From contig NC_079877.1 of assembly GCF_029227915.1 (NCBI RefSeq), positions 10,417,351 through 10,481,350 of the forward strand: a stretch of DNA of 64,000 nt. Reading direction: 5' to 3'. Shown here piece by piece: positions 1 through 12,941 of this stretch. Each line of letters begins with the position of its first letter. Position 1 is the stretch's first letter. The translations under genes were made by a program, and so were the position numbers. Origin of the DNA: Hydractinia symbiolongicarpus (taxonomy: Eukaryota > Cnidaria > Hydrozoa > Anthoathecata > Hydractiniidae). The notes beneath the pieces are model-generated. The model was given only the letters and a program-made list of their open reading frames with translations. It was not told the DNA's origin and searched no databases.

Positions 1-149
1 GATTCTTGAAAGTTATGTTTTACCTTGGACTTACTTTTGAAGGCATTCATTACTTGGCAGATCTTATTGTATGTGTACTGAGAACAGCCGAATGGAGAGC
101 AGTGTTATTTAATAAACTAAGAAACAGAAAAAATGTTTTACCTACTTAA
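1..149 (+). pseudogene. 3' end of a GPCR pseudogene (unit 0)
   Basis: The window opens inside the last part of a gene closely matching the three complete GPCR genes further right: the ILESY...LPW stretch and the CVLRTAEWR motif after TM7 are both present. Compared with the paralogues, two bases are missing near position 46, so the TM7 motif is out of frame and a stop appears there. The tail then diverges and ends in TAA at 147-149. It is therefore a decayed copy marking an earlier unit of the tandem array. The rest lies outside the window. Confidence 0.75.
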
Positions 150-560
150 AATAATATTGAATGATTTACAGGTATCTTTAAATATCAAAAGTGTCGAAGT
201 GTATACTTGAGTTTATGTTATCTCTTGTAACCTACACATTTACAAGTGTTGATCGAAATTTAACCATTTCCGAGAAAAAAAATATAATAGCGGATTGTTA
301 AATTTAGTCAAAAAAAATTATTTTAATATTTCTTAATCCGAAAATATTGCGGATTGGGTAGTATTTTCTAAATTTTAAAAAGTGCCGACATGCATCTTGT
401 AAGATGTTGTATACATTGAATATTACATGAATGTTAACTAGTTAACCAAGTTGTTGCTAAGAAGATTTATGGATCGTAGGGAAAAAATACAGACTGTATT
501 TGCAGGCAATTTCAATCAAGCTAAACGACGTAATCTCTGTTTTGAATGACAGGTCATATT
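150..560. other. AT-rich spacer, no gene seen
   Basis: No coding signal. The first part resembles the sequence that precedes the 410 bp module in the other units (near 22440 and 62540), so in unit 0 the GPCR remnant passes straight into the next upstream region with no integrase/HECT transposon between. Confidence 0.6.
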
Positions 561-1790
561 ATTAATACCATATTCTTGTACTAAGTTTAATTACATAAAG
601 ATTAATATTTTTGGAAAAACGGATCTTGTTCCTTTCTCGTTAAAATAAGAACTGTCATACAAGTATGACGTCAATTTTATCTCAATTACGGCCTTAAAAT
701 TTGTTTTATAATGAAACAATTTTTTCAATGAATAATTCTGTTAAAAATTAAGCCCATATCGTCAGTAATTGTTTAGAAACTCAAATTTATGGAAAAATTT
801 GGAAAATGACCTTTTTTTTTAACAGTACAACACGTAGACATTCCTGTTAGTATATTGTTTGCCTAAAGTCCTTTGAATCGATTTTTGGAGTAGACAGTTT
901 CTTTGACGTTTTGTTTTGTTTTTTTTTAATCTGTTATTGCATTGTTCTTTATTAATAATTCATATTCTCATATTTATTAATACCATATTCTTGTACTAAG
1001 TTTAATTACATAAAGATCAATATTTTTGGAAAACGGATCTTGTTCCTTTCTCGTTAAAATAAGAACTGTCAAACAAGTATGACGTCATTTTTATCTCAAT
1101 TACGGCATTAAAATTTGTTTTATAATGAAACAATTTTTTTGTTTTCAGTAAATAATTCTGTTAAAAATTAAGCCCATTTCGTCAGTAATTGTTTAGAAAC
1201 TCAAATTTCTGGAAAATTTTGGAAAATGACCTTTTTTAACAGTACAAACGTAGACATTCCTGTTAGTTTGCCTAAAGTCCTTTGAATCGATTTTTGGAGT
1301 AGACAGTTTCTTTGACGTTTTGTTTTGTTTTTTTTTAATCTGTTATTGCATTGTTCTTTATTAATAATTCATATTCTCATATTTATTAATACCATATTCT
1401 TGTACTAAGTTTAATTACATAAAGATCAATATTTTTGGAAAACGGATCTTGTTCCTTTCTCGTTAAAATAAGAACTGTCAAACAAGTATGACGTCATTTT
1501 TATCTCAATTACGGCATTAAAATTTGTTTTATAATGAAACAATTTTTTTGTTTTCAGTAAATAATTCTGTTAAAAATTAAGCCCATTTCGTCAGTAATTG
1601 TTTAGAAACTCAAATTTCTGGAAAATTTTGGAAAATGACCTTTTTTAACAGTACAACACGTAGACATTCCTGTTAGTTTGCCTAAAGTCCTTTGAATCGA
1701 TTTTTGGAGTAGACAGTTTCTTTGACGTTTTGTTTTGTTTTTTTTTTAATCTGTTATTGCATTGTTCTTTATTAATAATTCATATTCTCA
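561..1790. repeat. Three tandem copies of an approximately 410 bp module
   Basis: The block beginning ATTAATACCATATTCTTG starts at 561, 976 and 1385, giving periods of 415 and 409 bp. The second and third copies are almost identical. A single, more diverged copy stands upstream of each GPCR in the other units (about 11525, 22550, 33170, 62655). The module contains TATGACGTCA-type and ATTCTGTTAAAA segments but no credible reading frame. The triplication is specific to unit 0. Confidence 0.85.
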
Positions 1791-1896
1791 TTTTGGAAGC
1801 TATAGCTTTTACTGTTGATAACATCTTTTTGCGGAGATAAGCAGAGCCCATTTGAGATCTAAGTGCGTATATACTATATATTCTTCTATTCTGTCT

Positions 1897-1932
1897 ACTG
1901 CAGCGGTGAAAGTATCCTTTCACCGCTGCAGT
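1897..1932. other. Perfect 16 bp hairpin
   Basis: ACTGCAGCGGTGAAAG (1897-1912), loop TATC, then its exact reverse complement (1917-1932). A partial copy of the loop side, GAAAGTATCCTTT, follows at about 1942. It may be a fold-back remnant or a small structured RNA; nothing in the sequence decides. Confidence 0.6.
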
Positions 1933-2808
1933 ATGCAGTACTGAAAGTATCCTTTGAATAAAACTGAAAAAACAAAACAAACTGAAAATGTGTTTGCGTT
2001 GTTCATATGAGTTAACAACAACTTATGCAATACGTCGCAAAGAACAAAGAATGATTGGAATTATATAGCATAATTTCAAAATGAATGTTAGACACAAGCC
2101 AGGAAAGATAGTTAACTAGCTTTATAATTTTGTCTACAGCTTTTTGTAATTTCTGTTAACATGAATTAGCTGGATAAATGAATTGATCATTTTTTCGGCT
2201 TTTGTGATACGAATAAACAACGAAGATAAAAAAATCGTCCTTACACATAAAGCGTATCGACTTAAACTTTTTCTGTCAACAAATCATCCGAACCTACTTT
2301 TTCTTTCTTTGTATCTAGTTTACAGATTGCATAACCTAAACAAAACAGTGACCGTTGTTTTGGGGAAAATAGTTCTCGTAAAATTTTTAAACTGCAACAT
2401 CAGTTGTTAAGAGAGAAACTTTAAATTTGTTATTGTATGTTTGTGTACAATACATTCTCACCTCGTTGGCTCGGCAAAGCACATATACAATACACACAAC
2501 TATGATGAACGGCATGATGATCAGCAACTGGATGAAAAAACTTCTCTAGCGCATGGATCCAAACGTGGGAGCTTTATAGCCTTTTTTCTAGAGAAGAAAA
2601 ACCGTGAAGATGACCATTTGTTACGCCGTGCATCTTACAATATATATCTTCGTAGTCTGTTTTCCACGATTTTCGTCATAAACTCGAAGTTTGATGGTAC
2701 ATGAAAAAATAAAAGATATGAAGAACATTAAACACTGTTAGCAAAAGTTTGCGACGCCAAGGCCAACTGACGTTCGAGGAAGAACCCTTGCGAGAATCGC
2801 CTGAAATA
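1933..2808. other. Transposon-derived spacer, no gene seen
   Basis: AT-rich DNA without a convincing gene. It holds one copy (2456-2495) of a roughly 40 bp repeat centred on CTCGTTGGCTCGGCAAAGCA. The second copy is at 2978-3017, on the far side of the left direct repeat of the DIRS-type element. Short open frames here have no recognisable motifs. Confidence 0.5.
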
Positions 2809-2908
2809 CTAACTCACTGCGCATGAGCAATCACACCTGCAAAGCATTGCCGTACAGAATCTGAAAAGAAACTTAGTTTCCAGCAATCTGCGATAGTGGA
2901 AACCTCGC
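2809..2908. repeat. Left direct repeat flanking the DIRS-type element
   Basis: About 100 bp starting CTAACTCACTGCGCATGAGC, repeated with few differences and in the same orientation at 9882-9981. The pair brackets the tyrosine-recombinase retroelement and the LINE inserted in it. This fits the direct-repeat termini of some YR retroelements (Ngaro/PAT style) but could also be a solo flanking repeat. Confidence 0.65.
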
Positions 2909-3049
2909 TTCTTTTCACTTCTTCCCAGCAATGGGTGATTAAGAATAAATAACAACTCAATATGGTGATATTGGTGTTCTCGCCTCGTTAGCTCGGCAAA
3001 GCACATATACAATACACTGAGGGGTAAAACAACTCAAGTCTGTAGGCTG

Positions 3050-3910
3050 CTATATACCTAAATTCAGAGAAATGTCCAAACGTTTCTTTTTGCTATCTTT
3101 TATGTATCTGTCTTTGACAGTGCTGCTAGGGGACCAGCGACCGTGCTTCCCTATCAATCGCTCGGTAACTCCATTGTTAGCAGCTGCGGAAGCTCCCCCT
3201 GATCTTAAAGAGTGCAATTCATATTGGCCACAATCATGAAATGATTTGCTTAGGTGTTTGACAAATGTTTTCGAGCAGCACTGTATGAAATTGCTTTATT
3301 CCCTATCGCGTTATGACCATGTTTGGTCTTCGCTAACCTGCAGATCAAAAAAGACTCCGGATCTGAAATTTTTGACACTTTTAAGTACTTGTGTAGCCAA
3401 TATAATGGACAAGCAGTGCTGCCAGTTTTTGCAATATAGACAGTGTTGCCATCTCTCAACTGATCTGTTTTTGACTTTTCAATGAAAATTTGGGCAGAAT
3501 CCTTTTCTAATTTTAAGTGTTTCAGTCTAATGCTCAGGAGCTCATTTATACGAAAGAAACCCGCGAAGCCAAAAATACATAAAATTATGAATCTTAGATG
3601 CATCAAATTTTCGGACTTTTCATACTTAGACACCAATGTCTTAATCATTTCCGCAGTAAATGGTTCTTTGCGATTTGTACTATTTTTTGGAAAGTAGCCG
3701 TTTAGCTCCTTCGAATGCTAACTTTACAATTGGGCTGTCTGTAGGCGATTCAAAACCTGTATTTAGGTGTCCCCATCGAATTCCACAAAAAGCCGAAATG
3801 ACTGTACTGACAGAACTCTTTTCTACGACTAAATCGTTTAGAAAAATGCAAACGAAAAACGGGTCAGCCGGAGAGTGTAAAACTTCAAGATAGTTACAGG
3901 TCCATTTCAC
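3050..3910 (-). pseudogene. Tyrosine recombinase (DIRS type), frameshifted
   Basis: Three consecutive - strand segments together make a YR integrase. The N-terminal SAM-like half is at 3910-3680. The start of the catalytic domain is at 3648-3250, with the first catalytic arginine in FRINELLSIR. The end is at about 3249-3050, with HSLRSGG (H-x-x-R box), the later H in HGRW, and the nucleophile candidate Y in DRYIKDS. So the R, HxxR, H and Y residues are all still visible, but the frame breaks near 3660 and 3250. It would catalyse cut-and-join integration of the element's circular cDNA. It is the most 3' gene of the element, as usual for the family. Confidence 0.8.
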
Positions 3911-4344
3911 CCACCTATGTCATCCCCTACGATATTTACTGATTGTCCCTGGAGCAAAGTCTGCGTTGAAAAGAGCTGGTAGGTTAGCAGCTTTTTGTCG
4001 TAAAGACTCGTCCCTGATAGAATCTAGTTTCTCCCAGATGCCAATGTTGAGGTGATCTGTCAAAAAAGAACAACTAGTTGATTAATTAATACAAAGTTTG
4101 CGTAATCAACATAAATTGAATTCTACATTACATCTTAGAAGTTATAGAAAAAAGTTTCCAGTAATGTTCTCAAACTATAAGCGCGCAAACTTTACTGAGC
4201 ACGCAAAGCACCTATTACAAGTCTTCCAGCTATATAATTTGAGGTATCGTGAAATTATTGACAAAAAATAAAAAATATCAAATAAATCAAGTTTTTCGTC
4301 TGAAGTCGTTAAGTCGTAGGTAGTGGGATATCGTGAACAAATTA

Positions 4345-4600
4345 TTCCCCGAGCCTTGTTCTGCTATATATCATATAAATTTCACTTCTCAAGCCCTGTG
4401 CGGCGAGATATCATCAACATTTCACTGCTCAAGCCCTGTGCGGCGAGATAACAAACAATTCTTACATTTTTCTACTCAAGCCCTGTGCGGCGAGATATCG
4501 AAATAATTATTTCATCAAGTTTTACTTAAGCCCTGTGCGGCGAGGTATCCAAACAATTTAAGTTTTACTCATAATGCCCTCTGTGGCGTTGTGCTGAAAA
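4345..4600. repeat. Minisatellite with AAGCCCTGTGCGGCGAG core
   Basis: The 17 bp core recurs at 4391, 4431, 4478 and 4528, with degenerate copies near 4350 and 4581, spaced 40-50 bp. It lies between the recombinase and the RNase H region of the DIRS-type element, where no coding sequence is expected. Confidence 0.8.
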
Positions 4601-4663
4601 CAGTCAATTGGTCGCTGTAATTAAGTTTGTTCACGACATCGTATGGGAATCGAAGTACCATTG

Positions 4664-6302
4664 CTATTGCATAAAAATTAGCAAAACCATTAAAAACAGA
4701 TTTACAACCTGTGCAACCTGTGTTATTAATGTAAAATGTATAAACGACTTTACAAACGAATCAAAGAATTCCCCGTCGGAAGTTAATAATGGCCAAAAAT
4801 AAGACGATTTCCACAAAGGGACCAATAATTCGCCATCAGCTCTGCACAATTTCACGTGTTTTAAAGTATCACCAACCATACTAATAGGTGGACAAAACCA
4901 ATTAAATTCTCCTGACCAATCGCAAGAAAATGCATTAACGCTTTCTGAGCCGGAACAAAAATATTTTGAATTGAACCTATCACACTTTTTGTTTAGGTCG
5001 TCGGCAAATCGATCTATTGTAATTTTTCTGAACTCTTTTTGTATGAAAAGAAATGACTCTGTGTCTATGCTCCAATTATCTGTATCCTTAATTTGGGAAA
5101 AAAAATCGGCTGTAGAGTTTTGTTCGCGAGGGATCCACGAGGCGAATAATTTTATATTGGAACGAAGGCAAATTCCGAAGATATCATTAGCCAAAAGTTA
5201 CAAATGTTCCTTAGTGCTGCCAACTTCGATTATCGAGCGACGTTGACATTGTCCGAAAACCATTGAACGTTTTCGTTCGCAAGTTTGCTTTCCAATGCCT
5301 CGAGAATACGTTTAAGAGCTAGCAATTCTCGGTATGTAGAACTTTTTTGTTTTTCTGAAGAAGTGAAGTCGCCCCTTGCTATTGTTTTATCTAGCTTTTC
5401 TACTATGTAACCGCCATACCCGCCGCTACTAGCGTCACTGTAAACTACTTTAGTCGTTGTCGGGTTAGCCCTGATTCTAAATCGAGGTTCACTTATATCC
5501 ATCGAGGAGTACCAATTTTTTCTGGACTAAATAAATGCGTACATTTGTCTAGTAAAGAGTCTAGTCAACGAGCCTATTGCAATTGACATAGAGATCAAGG
5601 AACCGGCAATTCTTGAAATTAATTTTGCCCTCACCGACTTGGAATTAACAGCAGTAGATAACAGATGTAAAAGTTTATAATTTTCTGTTTTGGTACAGAA
5701 AATTCCATTTTTGTTGTGTCGATATTAAGTCCTAGCCAAGTTCCAATTTGCGCTGGTTCTAAATGCGACTTTTTTAAATTAACTATAAATCCTGCATTAC
5801 GTAGATCGTTTTAAACAAGACCGGCTTGAAATTTTGTTAAAGAATATGATTGTGCGCATAAAATACCGTCGTCTAAATACAATGTGATTTTGATACCGCT
5901 TTTTCTCTTTTTTAATCAAAGGTTTCAAAACTTTTGTGAATACATAACAAGCGCTAGCTAGAGATAGAAGGTTGAAAAATAAAAATCCTTCTCTAAATGC
6001 TGTGACGCAACTTTAAGGTTTTCGTATTTAAACTTCAGAAATTCAATAATATTATTCACATGTCTTAAGTCTAAAACAAGCCTTAACTTTTTTTCTTCGG
6101 CTACAGTGAGCGGGTTGCAGCAGTATGGCATAGTTTCGACTTCCTCGATACAACCTTGCAAAAGAAGCTCCTCAATACTGTCCTCGACAAAACAAGCGTT
6201 GTTTCTAGCAAAAAAATTTGACGGCTTTGTTTTAAATGGTAAACGATAACAGTTTTTTATGATGCCCAAACATATGGAGAACATCCTAATTCGTCCTCCC
6301 AA
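4664..6302 (-). pseudogene. Reverse transcriptase / RNase H of the DIRS-type element, broken
   Basis: Reading leftward: 6302-5958 encodes the RT fingers (ending DLRHVNN, a family-typical motif). The palm follows in broken frames, with the active-site YLDD at 5868-5879. RNase H covers 5502-5230, with VYSDAS holding the first catalytic Asp and SSTYRELLA the Glu. The segment 5194-4664 has WIPREQNSTADFFSQ and the DRFADDLN...FNS...DWSGE...PP linker characteristic of DIRS/Ngaro polyproteins. The RT copies element RNA and RNase H removes the template. At least three frame breaks make it non-functional. The family call is firm; subfamily is not decidable by eye. Confidence 0.8.
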
Positions 6303-6420
6303 AATGTTTCGTTCTTTTTTAGGTTACCAACTACGGAGATGCTATTTGTACTGCCTAACTCAAATTCCCAATTTTAACTGGCTACAACGAGAAAATTAAA
6401 ATAAACGTAAAATTAAAGAT

Positions 6421-6880
6421 TTAATACAAATCGGACTGTCTGCAATAGTTCAAAAAACTTTTATCTTCTGTCGCTACTTTGGATGTTAGGTAAGTTGCAA
6501 AGATTTTTGGTAGGACAATACGCCGAAATATGTCCTTGCTTTTGACAAAGCCAACATAATCGCGGATAAGACCATGTAGATGTGGGGTTTCGTACGTTGG
6601 GAATAAACGTAGTATTTTGACTGAGATAATTAAAGTATCTTCTGCTATTTTCCGCAGGCTTATATCGTAACTTTGCTTTTTTAACTTCTTCCCTTTTAGC
6701 ATTTGCTGTTCTTATTGCTCTGTTTATGGCGCGTTCGTCCTTAGAATTAGGGGCTAGATCATCGCTTTCATATTCGTTAGCAGCTTCCCAGTCCTCCCTA
6801 TCCGCTAACCGTATAAGTTTGACACGTTTTCGTATTAATTTCTTACCTTCTTCAAGGTGTTCTTTAATATATCGGGGAAT
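6421..6880 (-). pseudogene. gag-like ORF fragment of the DIRS-type element
   Basis: An open segment at 6702-6421 (93 residues, lysine-rich start) is preceded, in a neighbouring frame up to about 6880, by a charged stretch including EDWEAANEYESDDLAP and ERAINRAIRTANAKREE. Such acidic and alanine/arginine-rich segments upstream of the RT are usual in the first ORF of DIRS elements, which acts as a nucleic-acid-binding gag analogue. The segment is cut off where the LINE begins at about 6885. The assignment rests on position and composition, not on a diagnostic motif. Confidence 0.45.
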
Positions 6881-6884
6881 GTAA

Positions 6885-9345
6885 ACTGGAAACTACGGAC
6901 CCCCGGACAATTCACTTTACTTACACAAGAAGTGGAAAGAATATTTTCAATACACGTTTGAGGCCGTTAACGAGCTATCGCTAGAAGTTATCATTATGGG
7001 CGACTTTAATGTTAACTATAAAAATAAAAATGATCATTCAGAATTTAAAGAGCTAATGGCTGTCCAGGGATTTAAACAGTTGGTAACAGCGGCTACGAGA
7101 ACAACAAGAGAATCAAGCACCCTTATAGATTTGATTTATACAAACAATCACTTGCTAATTCGTTCCACAAAAGTTATACCCTTGAGTATTGGCGATTACG
7201 ATTGCGTCGCTTGCGTTCAAGAACACACTGGTCAAAAACTTCCACCAATTATACCAATTATACCAACTACAACCACAATGATTTTTTAAAAGAATTAAAA
7301 AAACAAAATTGGAAGCATCTGTACACATTGACTGATGTAATTAGTGCGTGGAGTTATTTTAAAATTATTTTGTTAACCGTAATCGATAAACACGCGCCGC
7401 TCATACAAAAGAGAGTGAAGGGAGGCAAGTGCCCGTGGTTAGGTACGGAGGTTAGGAGACTTATGTCTCGGAGAGATACTGTCTTGAGGAAGGCACGAAA
7501 ATCAGGCAACAGTGCTGATTGGCGTCTTTATAAAAACCTAAAGAACCGATGCAATAACATGATAAAAAATGCAAAGAACAGTTTTCACAGAAACCTCCTT
7601 ATCGAGAACAAGAATAACCCAAGAAAATTTTGGAAAATTATTAAAAGCATTTTTCCAACAGAAGGGAAGTCGGAAAACAATAGAACATGTACATCCGCTG
7701 CAGAAAACTTAACAAAAGCGGGTAGTTTTTGTTCATATTTTTCCACATGTGCAAATAAACTTAAATCTGTTGCACTGCCAATGAAAGAATTTATATGGGG
7801 TAAGCCAAGTGAAGTGAATGAAAATACGAATTCTGTTTTTGCGTTCACTTACGTTTCAAGTGTATTTGTTGAAAGTCAGTTGAAGAAGTTGCAGCGCAAG
7901 AAAGCTACAGGTTATGACCAAATACCATCAGGACTTTTGAAAGACGGAGCCACAGCGTTATCAAGTCCCTTATCGTTCATCATCAACTTATCGCTAAAAA
8001 CAGCCACCATACCAACTGAATGAAAGTTGGCGAAAGTCATCCCACACCACAAGGGTGGGAAAATGGACGAAATGTCAAACTATCGACCGATCTCCATCCT
8101 ACCGGTCATATCTATAATAATGGAGAGAGCTGTTTATGTTCAACTTGTGAACTATCTTGAAGAAAATGAAATTTTAACACCCAACCAATACGGATACAGG
8201 AAAAAACGATCTACCGAATTAGCCACACTCTATCTGACAGAGGAAATCAGGAAGGAGATGGACAAAGGGAATTTAACAGGTGCGCTTTACGTTGACCTGT
8301 CGAAGGCTTTCGATACTTTAAGCCACTCCATTCTCCTGTCAAAACTAAGAAGTTATGGAGTCAAAGGTTTGTCACTAAACTGGTTCGCAGACTACTTGTT
8401 TAACCGCGCCCAGATTTGTGAAGTAAATGGTCAATGGTCTAAGCCCAATCCCATCGTTTGTGGTGTACCACAGGGGTCCATTCTTGGACCCTGTCCCTTT
8501 TTAATCTACTTCAATGATTTCGAAAATTGTTTGAAACATTCTAGAGTACTAAACTTTGCGGACGATACCGTTTTATACATTGGACGAAAAACAAGCCAGC
8601 AACTTTAGATGGCTTTCAACGCTGAATTGAAAAACGTGGACAGGTACTTCATTGAAAACGAACTTGTATTAAATCTGAAGGCTGGAAAAACCGAATCGAT
8701 GATATTCGGCACTCGCAAAAATTTGAATGAAAACGGGTCAACCTTGAACTTGGAAATCAATGGAAAGCTAATTAACGCAACCACCAAATATCGATATCTT
8801 GGGACTGTTCTCGACCAGACTTTGTCAACGAACCATCACTTTATAAGTGTTTACAAGAAAATGTCTGCCAAGCTTAGTTTACTACTCTCATTGAAATCCA
8901 ACTTAACGAACAATGCCATCACTAAAATCTACGTCGGAATGCTGCTGCCCACGCTTCTTTACTGCTGTACTACAAACTTGAATCCTACCAACGGCCAGCA
9001 AAATAAGCTTCAATCGCTTGATAGAAGAATTGCGAAGGTGACAGAGAAACGTCAAGTACCGATTATGAATGAAATAAAGAAACATGCTGTCATGCTTGTC
9101 AGAAAATGCTTGGACAAAGCAGTGTGTAGCAATTTTGAAGATTTCTTTGAGATAGGATCGCACAGTACAAACACCCAAAAAACAACAATTACTTACTGAC
9201 AATACCTAGAGTGAGACTTGAAGTAAATAGATCTGGTTTTATATTTATGGGATCAAAGATTTATAATGACTTGCCAATCGAAATTCGAAAATCGGATACT
9301 TTACCAAGTTTCGTAAGAAACACTGAAAGCTTTTTTAACCTGTAA
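6885..9345 (+). pseudogene. 5'-truncated LINE: endonuclease C-part plus reverse transcriptase
   Basis: Coding similarity begins at about 6888 with YGPPDNSLYLH and IIMGDFN of an APE-type endonuclease; upstream is DIRS sequence, so the copy is 5'-truncated. The frame shifts near 7265. The RT follows: NYRPISILPV, YVDLSKAFDTL, CGVPQGSILGP and FADD (catalytic). A nonsense codon TGA at 8021-8023 replaces the Trp expected before KLAKVIPHHKGGK, and TAG at 8606-8608 follows the FADD block. Another 1-base shift in an A-run near 9180 precedes the C-terminal PRVRLEV...SKIYNDLPIEIR, ending at TAA 9343-9345. A short 3' UTR has about four copies of TGTCTGAATTATCCCACCA. Jockey/CR1-like non-LTR element; dead copy. 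Confidence 0.85.
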
Positions 9346-9442
9346 TAAATTATTTTATGCGAATAATGTCTGAATTATCCCACCATGTCTGAATTATCCC
9401 ACCATTTGTCTGAATAATCCCACCATGTCTGAATAACCCCAT

Positions 9443-9760
<318 letters not shown>

Positions 9761-9881
9761 GGCATTAACTTCATTTTTAGCGATGCTCTCTTGCGCTCTG
9801 TCTAATGTAGTAAGCAGTTTGGTGCAGAATTCCATCTGTTATTGGTTACCTCGCTCTTTTAAGTTAGTTGACTGTAAGTTG

Positions 9882-9981
9882 CTAACTTACTGCGCATGAG
9901 CAGTCACACCTGCAAAGCATTGCCGTACAGAATCTGAAAAAAAACTTAGTTTCCAGCAATCTGCGATAGTGGAAACCTCGC
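9882..9981. repeat. Right direct repeat flanking the DIRS-type element
   Basis: Second copy of the 2809-2908 repeat, same orientation, ending GATAGTGGAAACCTCGC. After it the sequence soon returns to tandem-unit DNA (the block near 10090 matches 20770, 31190 and 57580). Confidence 0.65.
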
Positions 9982-11489
9982 ATACTGTGATTACTTTCGT
10001 GAAGCTGCACACTTTACCCAGCAGTTTTTGTATTAATAACAATCGTGAATGTTCAAAGATGTTATACGAATTTTAAATGTATTTCTTTTGATGTTTTGTC
10101 TACCTATCTACCTAGCTATAGGGACCAAGATGTCTTTTCGTATTATTATCTTGAGTAACTATAGTTAACACACTACTATACATGTGATAAATAGTGAAAA
10201 TACTTAGCTGTGCACCAAGCAGGCCTTGAGATTGCCAGTTTGGAATGTTTGTTTCTCTAGTAATGTAACTACATATTGTTGAGTGTGTTAAGGTGGTATT
10301 GTAATTACAAGATAGTGTGTCTAATATGTCAATCTTAACGGCCTGCATTTTAATTCTAAACAAAAATACACTTTGTGGAATGACAAATATCAAACGTTCG
10401 GTAGTGACTTTGTGGATAATATACAATATTATCTGTGAAATATCTTAGCAGAAACAAAGTAAGGCTTACCTTATCTAAGTAATTTTGTCCATTTAAAGGA
10501 TATGGGGGGGGGGGGCGCCTCTCGTATCCTTTAAAAACTAAAATTTGTGAATGTATTGCCGTGTATAACTAATCTCATTCTAAATTTACAACAAGAAAAG
10601 GTGTCAGGGTGATGTTTCATTAAAAAGTGGCCTTAGAACAGAATGACAGCCGCAGTTGGTCTGAATTTATGTTTAGCATGGTCAAAGTTTCTGATCACAA
10701 TACTTTGAGTGGAAAGAATCGTACCTGCAAAACGTTTTATCGACATTTTTTTTAAAAGCCTAAAACTACATAAGAATTGTTAATTTCAAAAAAAAGACTT
10801 CATTATATACATTGCTCTAAATGCCCCATAACTTTTTGATTTACGGTAAGCTTAACCGCATCTTCAACAGTGCAACATTTTTGCAGAACGCAGTTGAATA
10901 AAATGCCTGCGGATATTTAATTGGTCACCGTTATGATATGTCAACACTTCAGGTTTCTAATATAAACAAAGTTTGAACTTATCAAATTATACAAAAAAAT
11001 CCGAAACTAAATCGTCCTCGTGCCATATTAAAATGAGAAAACGTACTTTTTCTTTAAAATATAATTATTTTTGAAAATTAGAAAAAAGACTTAAAACTTT
11101 GTACGGTTTGAATTTAGGCCAGTTAGATAAAATTGAACTATGAGAGTTTTATCCGTCATCATGTACTCTTTGGCGTATCCGATAAGCCATTTTTGCGAGC
11201 ATATAAACTTGGACAAAGATATTTGTTTTTTGAAAAAAGTCATTTAGTTTTAATTTTTCTGCATTCTGTGGGGCATTGCATTTAACAGATGAGGGTAATT
11301 TTATAAGAATTTAAAGAGTGCTGACATGAATCTACGAATGTTGCAAGATTGGTTGCAACATTATTTATTAAATAAAAGTTCGTTAGCAGCTGGTTATATG
11401 TTGTTAAGGAAAGATATTGCTAAAAAGATATATGGATCCTAGGTATTAAATACCGACCAGATTTAAAGAAAAGTTCTATCAAACCAAAT
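9982..11489. other. Tail of unit 0, no gene seen
   Basis: The stretch 10090-10230 (CTACCTAGCTA then GGACCAAGATGTC) matches the post-transposon part of units A-C. A G12 run at 10504-10515 sits inside an inverted repeat (ATTTAAAGGATA at 10491-10502, TATCCTTTAAAA at 10525-10536). The rest is AT-rich and carries no supportable gene. Confidence 0.6.
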
Positions 11490-12941
11490 GATGTCACTTC
11501 TTTTTCAAATCATGTGATTATACTATTAATGCCATATTTTTGATTCCATGAAGATCAATATTTCTGTAAAACAGATCTTGTTACCTTATCGTTAAAATAA
11601 GAACTTTCGTACAAGTATGACGTCATTTTCATCTCAATTACGCCAATAACTTCTTATTTATGAAAACAAAATTTTGCTTTCAATAAATAATTCTGTTAAC
11701 CCATGTCGGCAGTAAGTGTTAAGAATCTTAAATATATGAAAAATTGGGAATATGGCCTTTTTAGTTCTTCAAAACTACAACACGTAAATATTCGTGTTAG
11801 TATATTGTTTGCCAACAATCTTTCAAATGGATTTTTAAAAAAGACAGTTTCTTTAACGTTTTTTAATTAAAATCTGTTATTGCATCGTCCTTTTATTAAT
11901 AATTGATAATTAGTAATATATATTTTCAATTTCATTCTATAGCTTTTATTGTCGATAACATTTTATTTTTATTTTCGGAATGTTTTTATTTTTCGCAAAT
12001 GTTGTTTAGGCTAGGCAACACATTTGTCTCTTTTCCATGAACAGTAGCGCTCGTTTTATGGAGTACCAAGTAACTCGAAATATTCCGGTCTCAAATTTTT
12101 TTATGTTTTCTTGAATCTGCGTTAATACTTCCATAAAAAGTTATCGGTTAACTGGAATACTGTAAAATTAGAACATATTGTTATTTTTCTTACGACAGTA
12201 TTACCGAGATAAGTGGGCGAATGTTCAGCTCATGTTCATATTTAATCATCCAAAGTCGATAAATCTTGTGTGTTTTTTTGCTCCAAAAACGAACTGTAAT
12301 TTTTGACAAATTGAGCTGCACAGTCCTTATCTTACGCTCCGACCTGCAACTGAAAACTTGCACATTATATTTGGCCAAACTCTCCACAAGTTAAATAAAT
12401 TTTCGATTCCCTCAAAAATTCAAGCTAAGCAATGGTCACCGTACATCATGCACGCAAATAATAGAGAAGCAATGCAAAGTCAAGCTTGAGTTATTACCGA
12501 TTATAAAGAAAATAAAAAAATAACAACAATTTAAACAGAAAACAAAAAGACAATATCCTGTAACGAAAACTATATAGAGTAACGCAGTACCTTTAACTGT
12601 CCTACTGTGTCAAGTTTACTGAGGTTTTAGAGTAAATGAATAAGTGTCCTACACTCACTACAAACGCCCCAGTTAATTTTGTGTGACAAACTTTAGCCCT
12701 AGTTACTCAATGGGTATCAAAATCAACTATTTAAAATGAAAAGAAGAAGAATATTATCCAGGATAACAAGCAATTATACCTTGGAGCAAGAATACCCAGC
12801 TTCATAAGAAGCTAAGCAGAGCAGTACAAATGCGGCAATTTAGGTAGCTAACTAGCACGCTAATAAGGCTGCTTCTCACCTCCCTGCTGGATAGTGAGAG
12901 AACCTGTCGGCTACTTTCTAAGTTATTTGACAAGATTGTAA

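Noticed and set aside
4345-4600. CRISPR-like array
   Set aside because: Repeats vary in sequence and spacing and lie in an animal retroelement; it is a minisatellite.
12760-12930. Possible tRNA or spliced-leader RNA in the conserved block with AGCTTCATAAGAAGCTAAGC
   Set aside because: The palindrome is clear, but no cloverleaf, box A/B pair or Sm site could be found.
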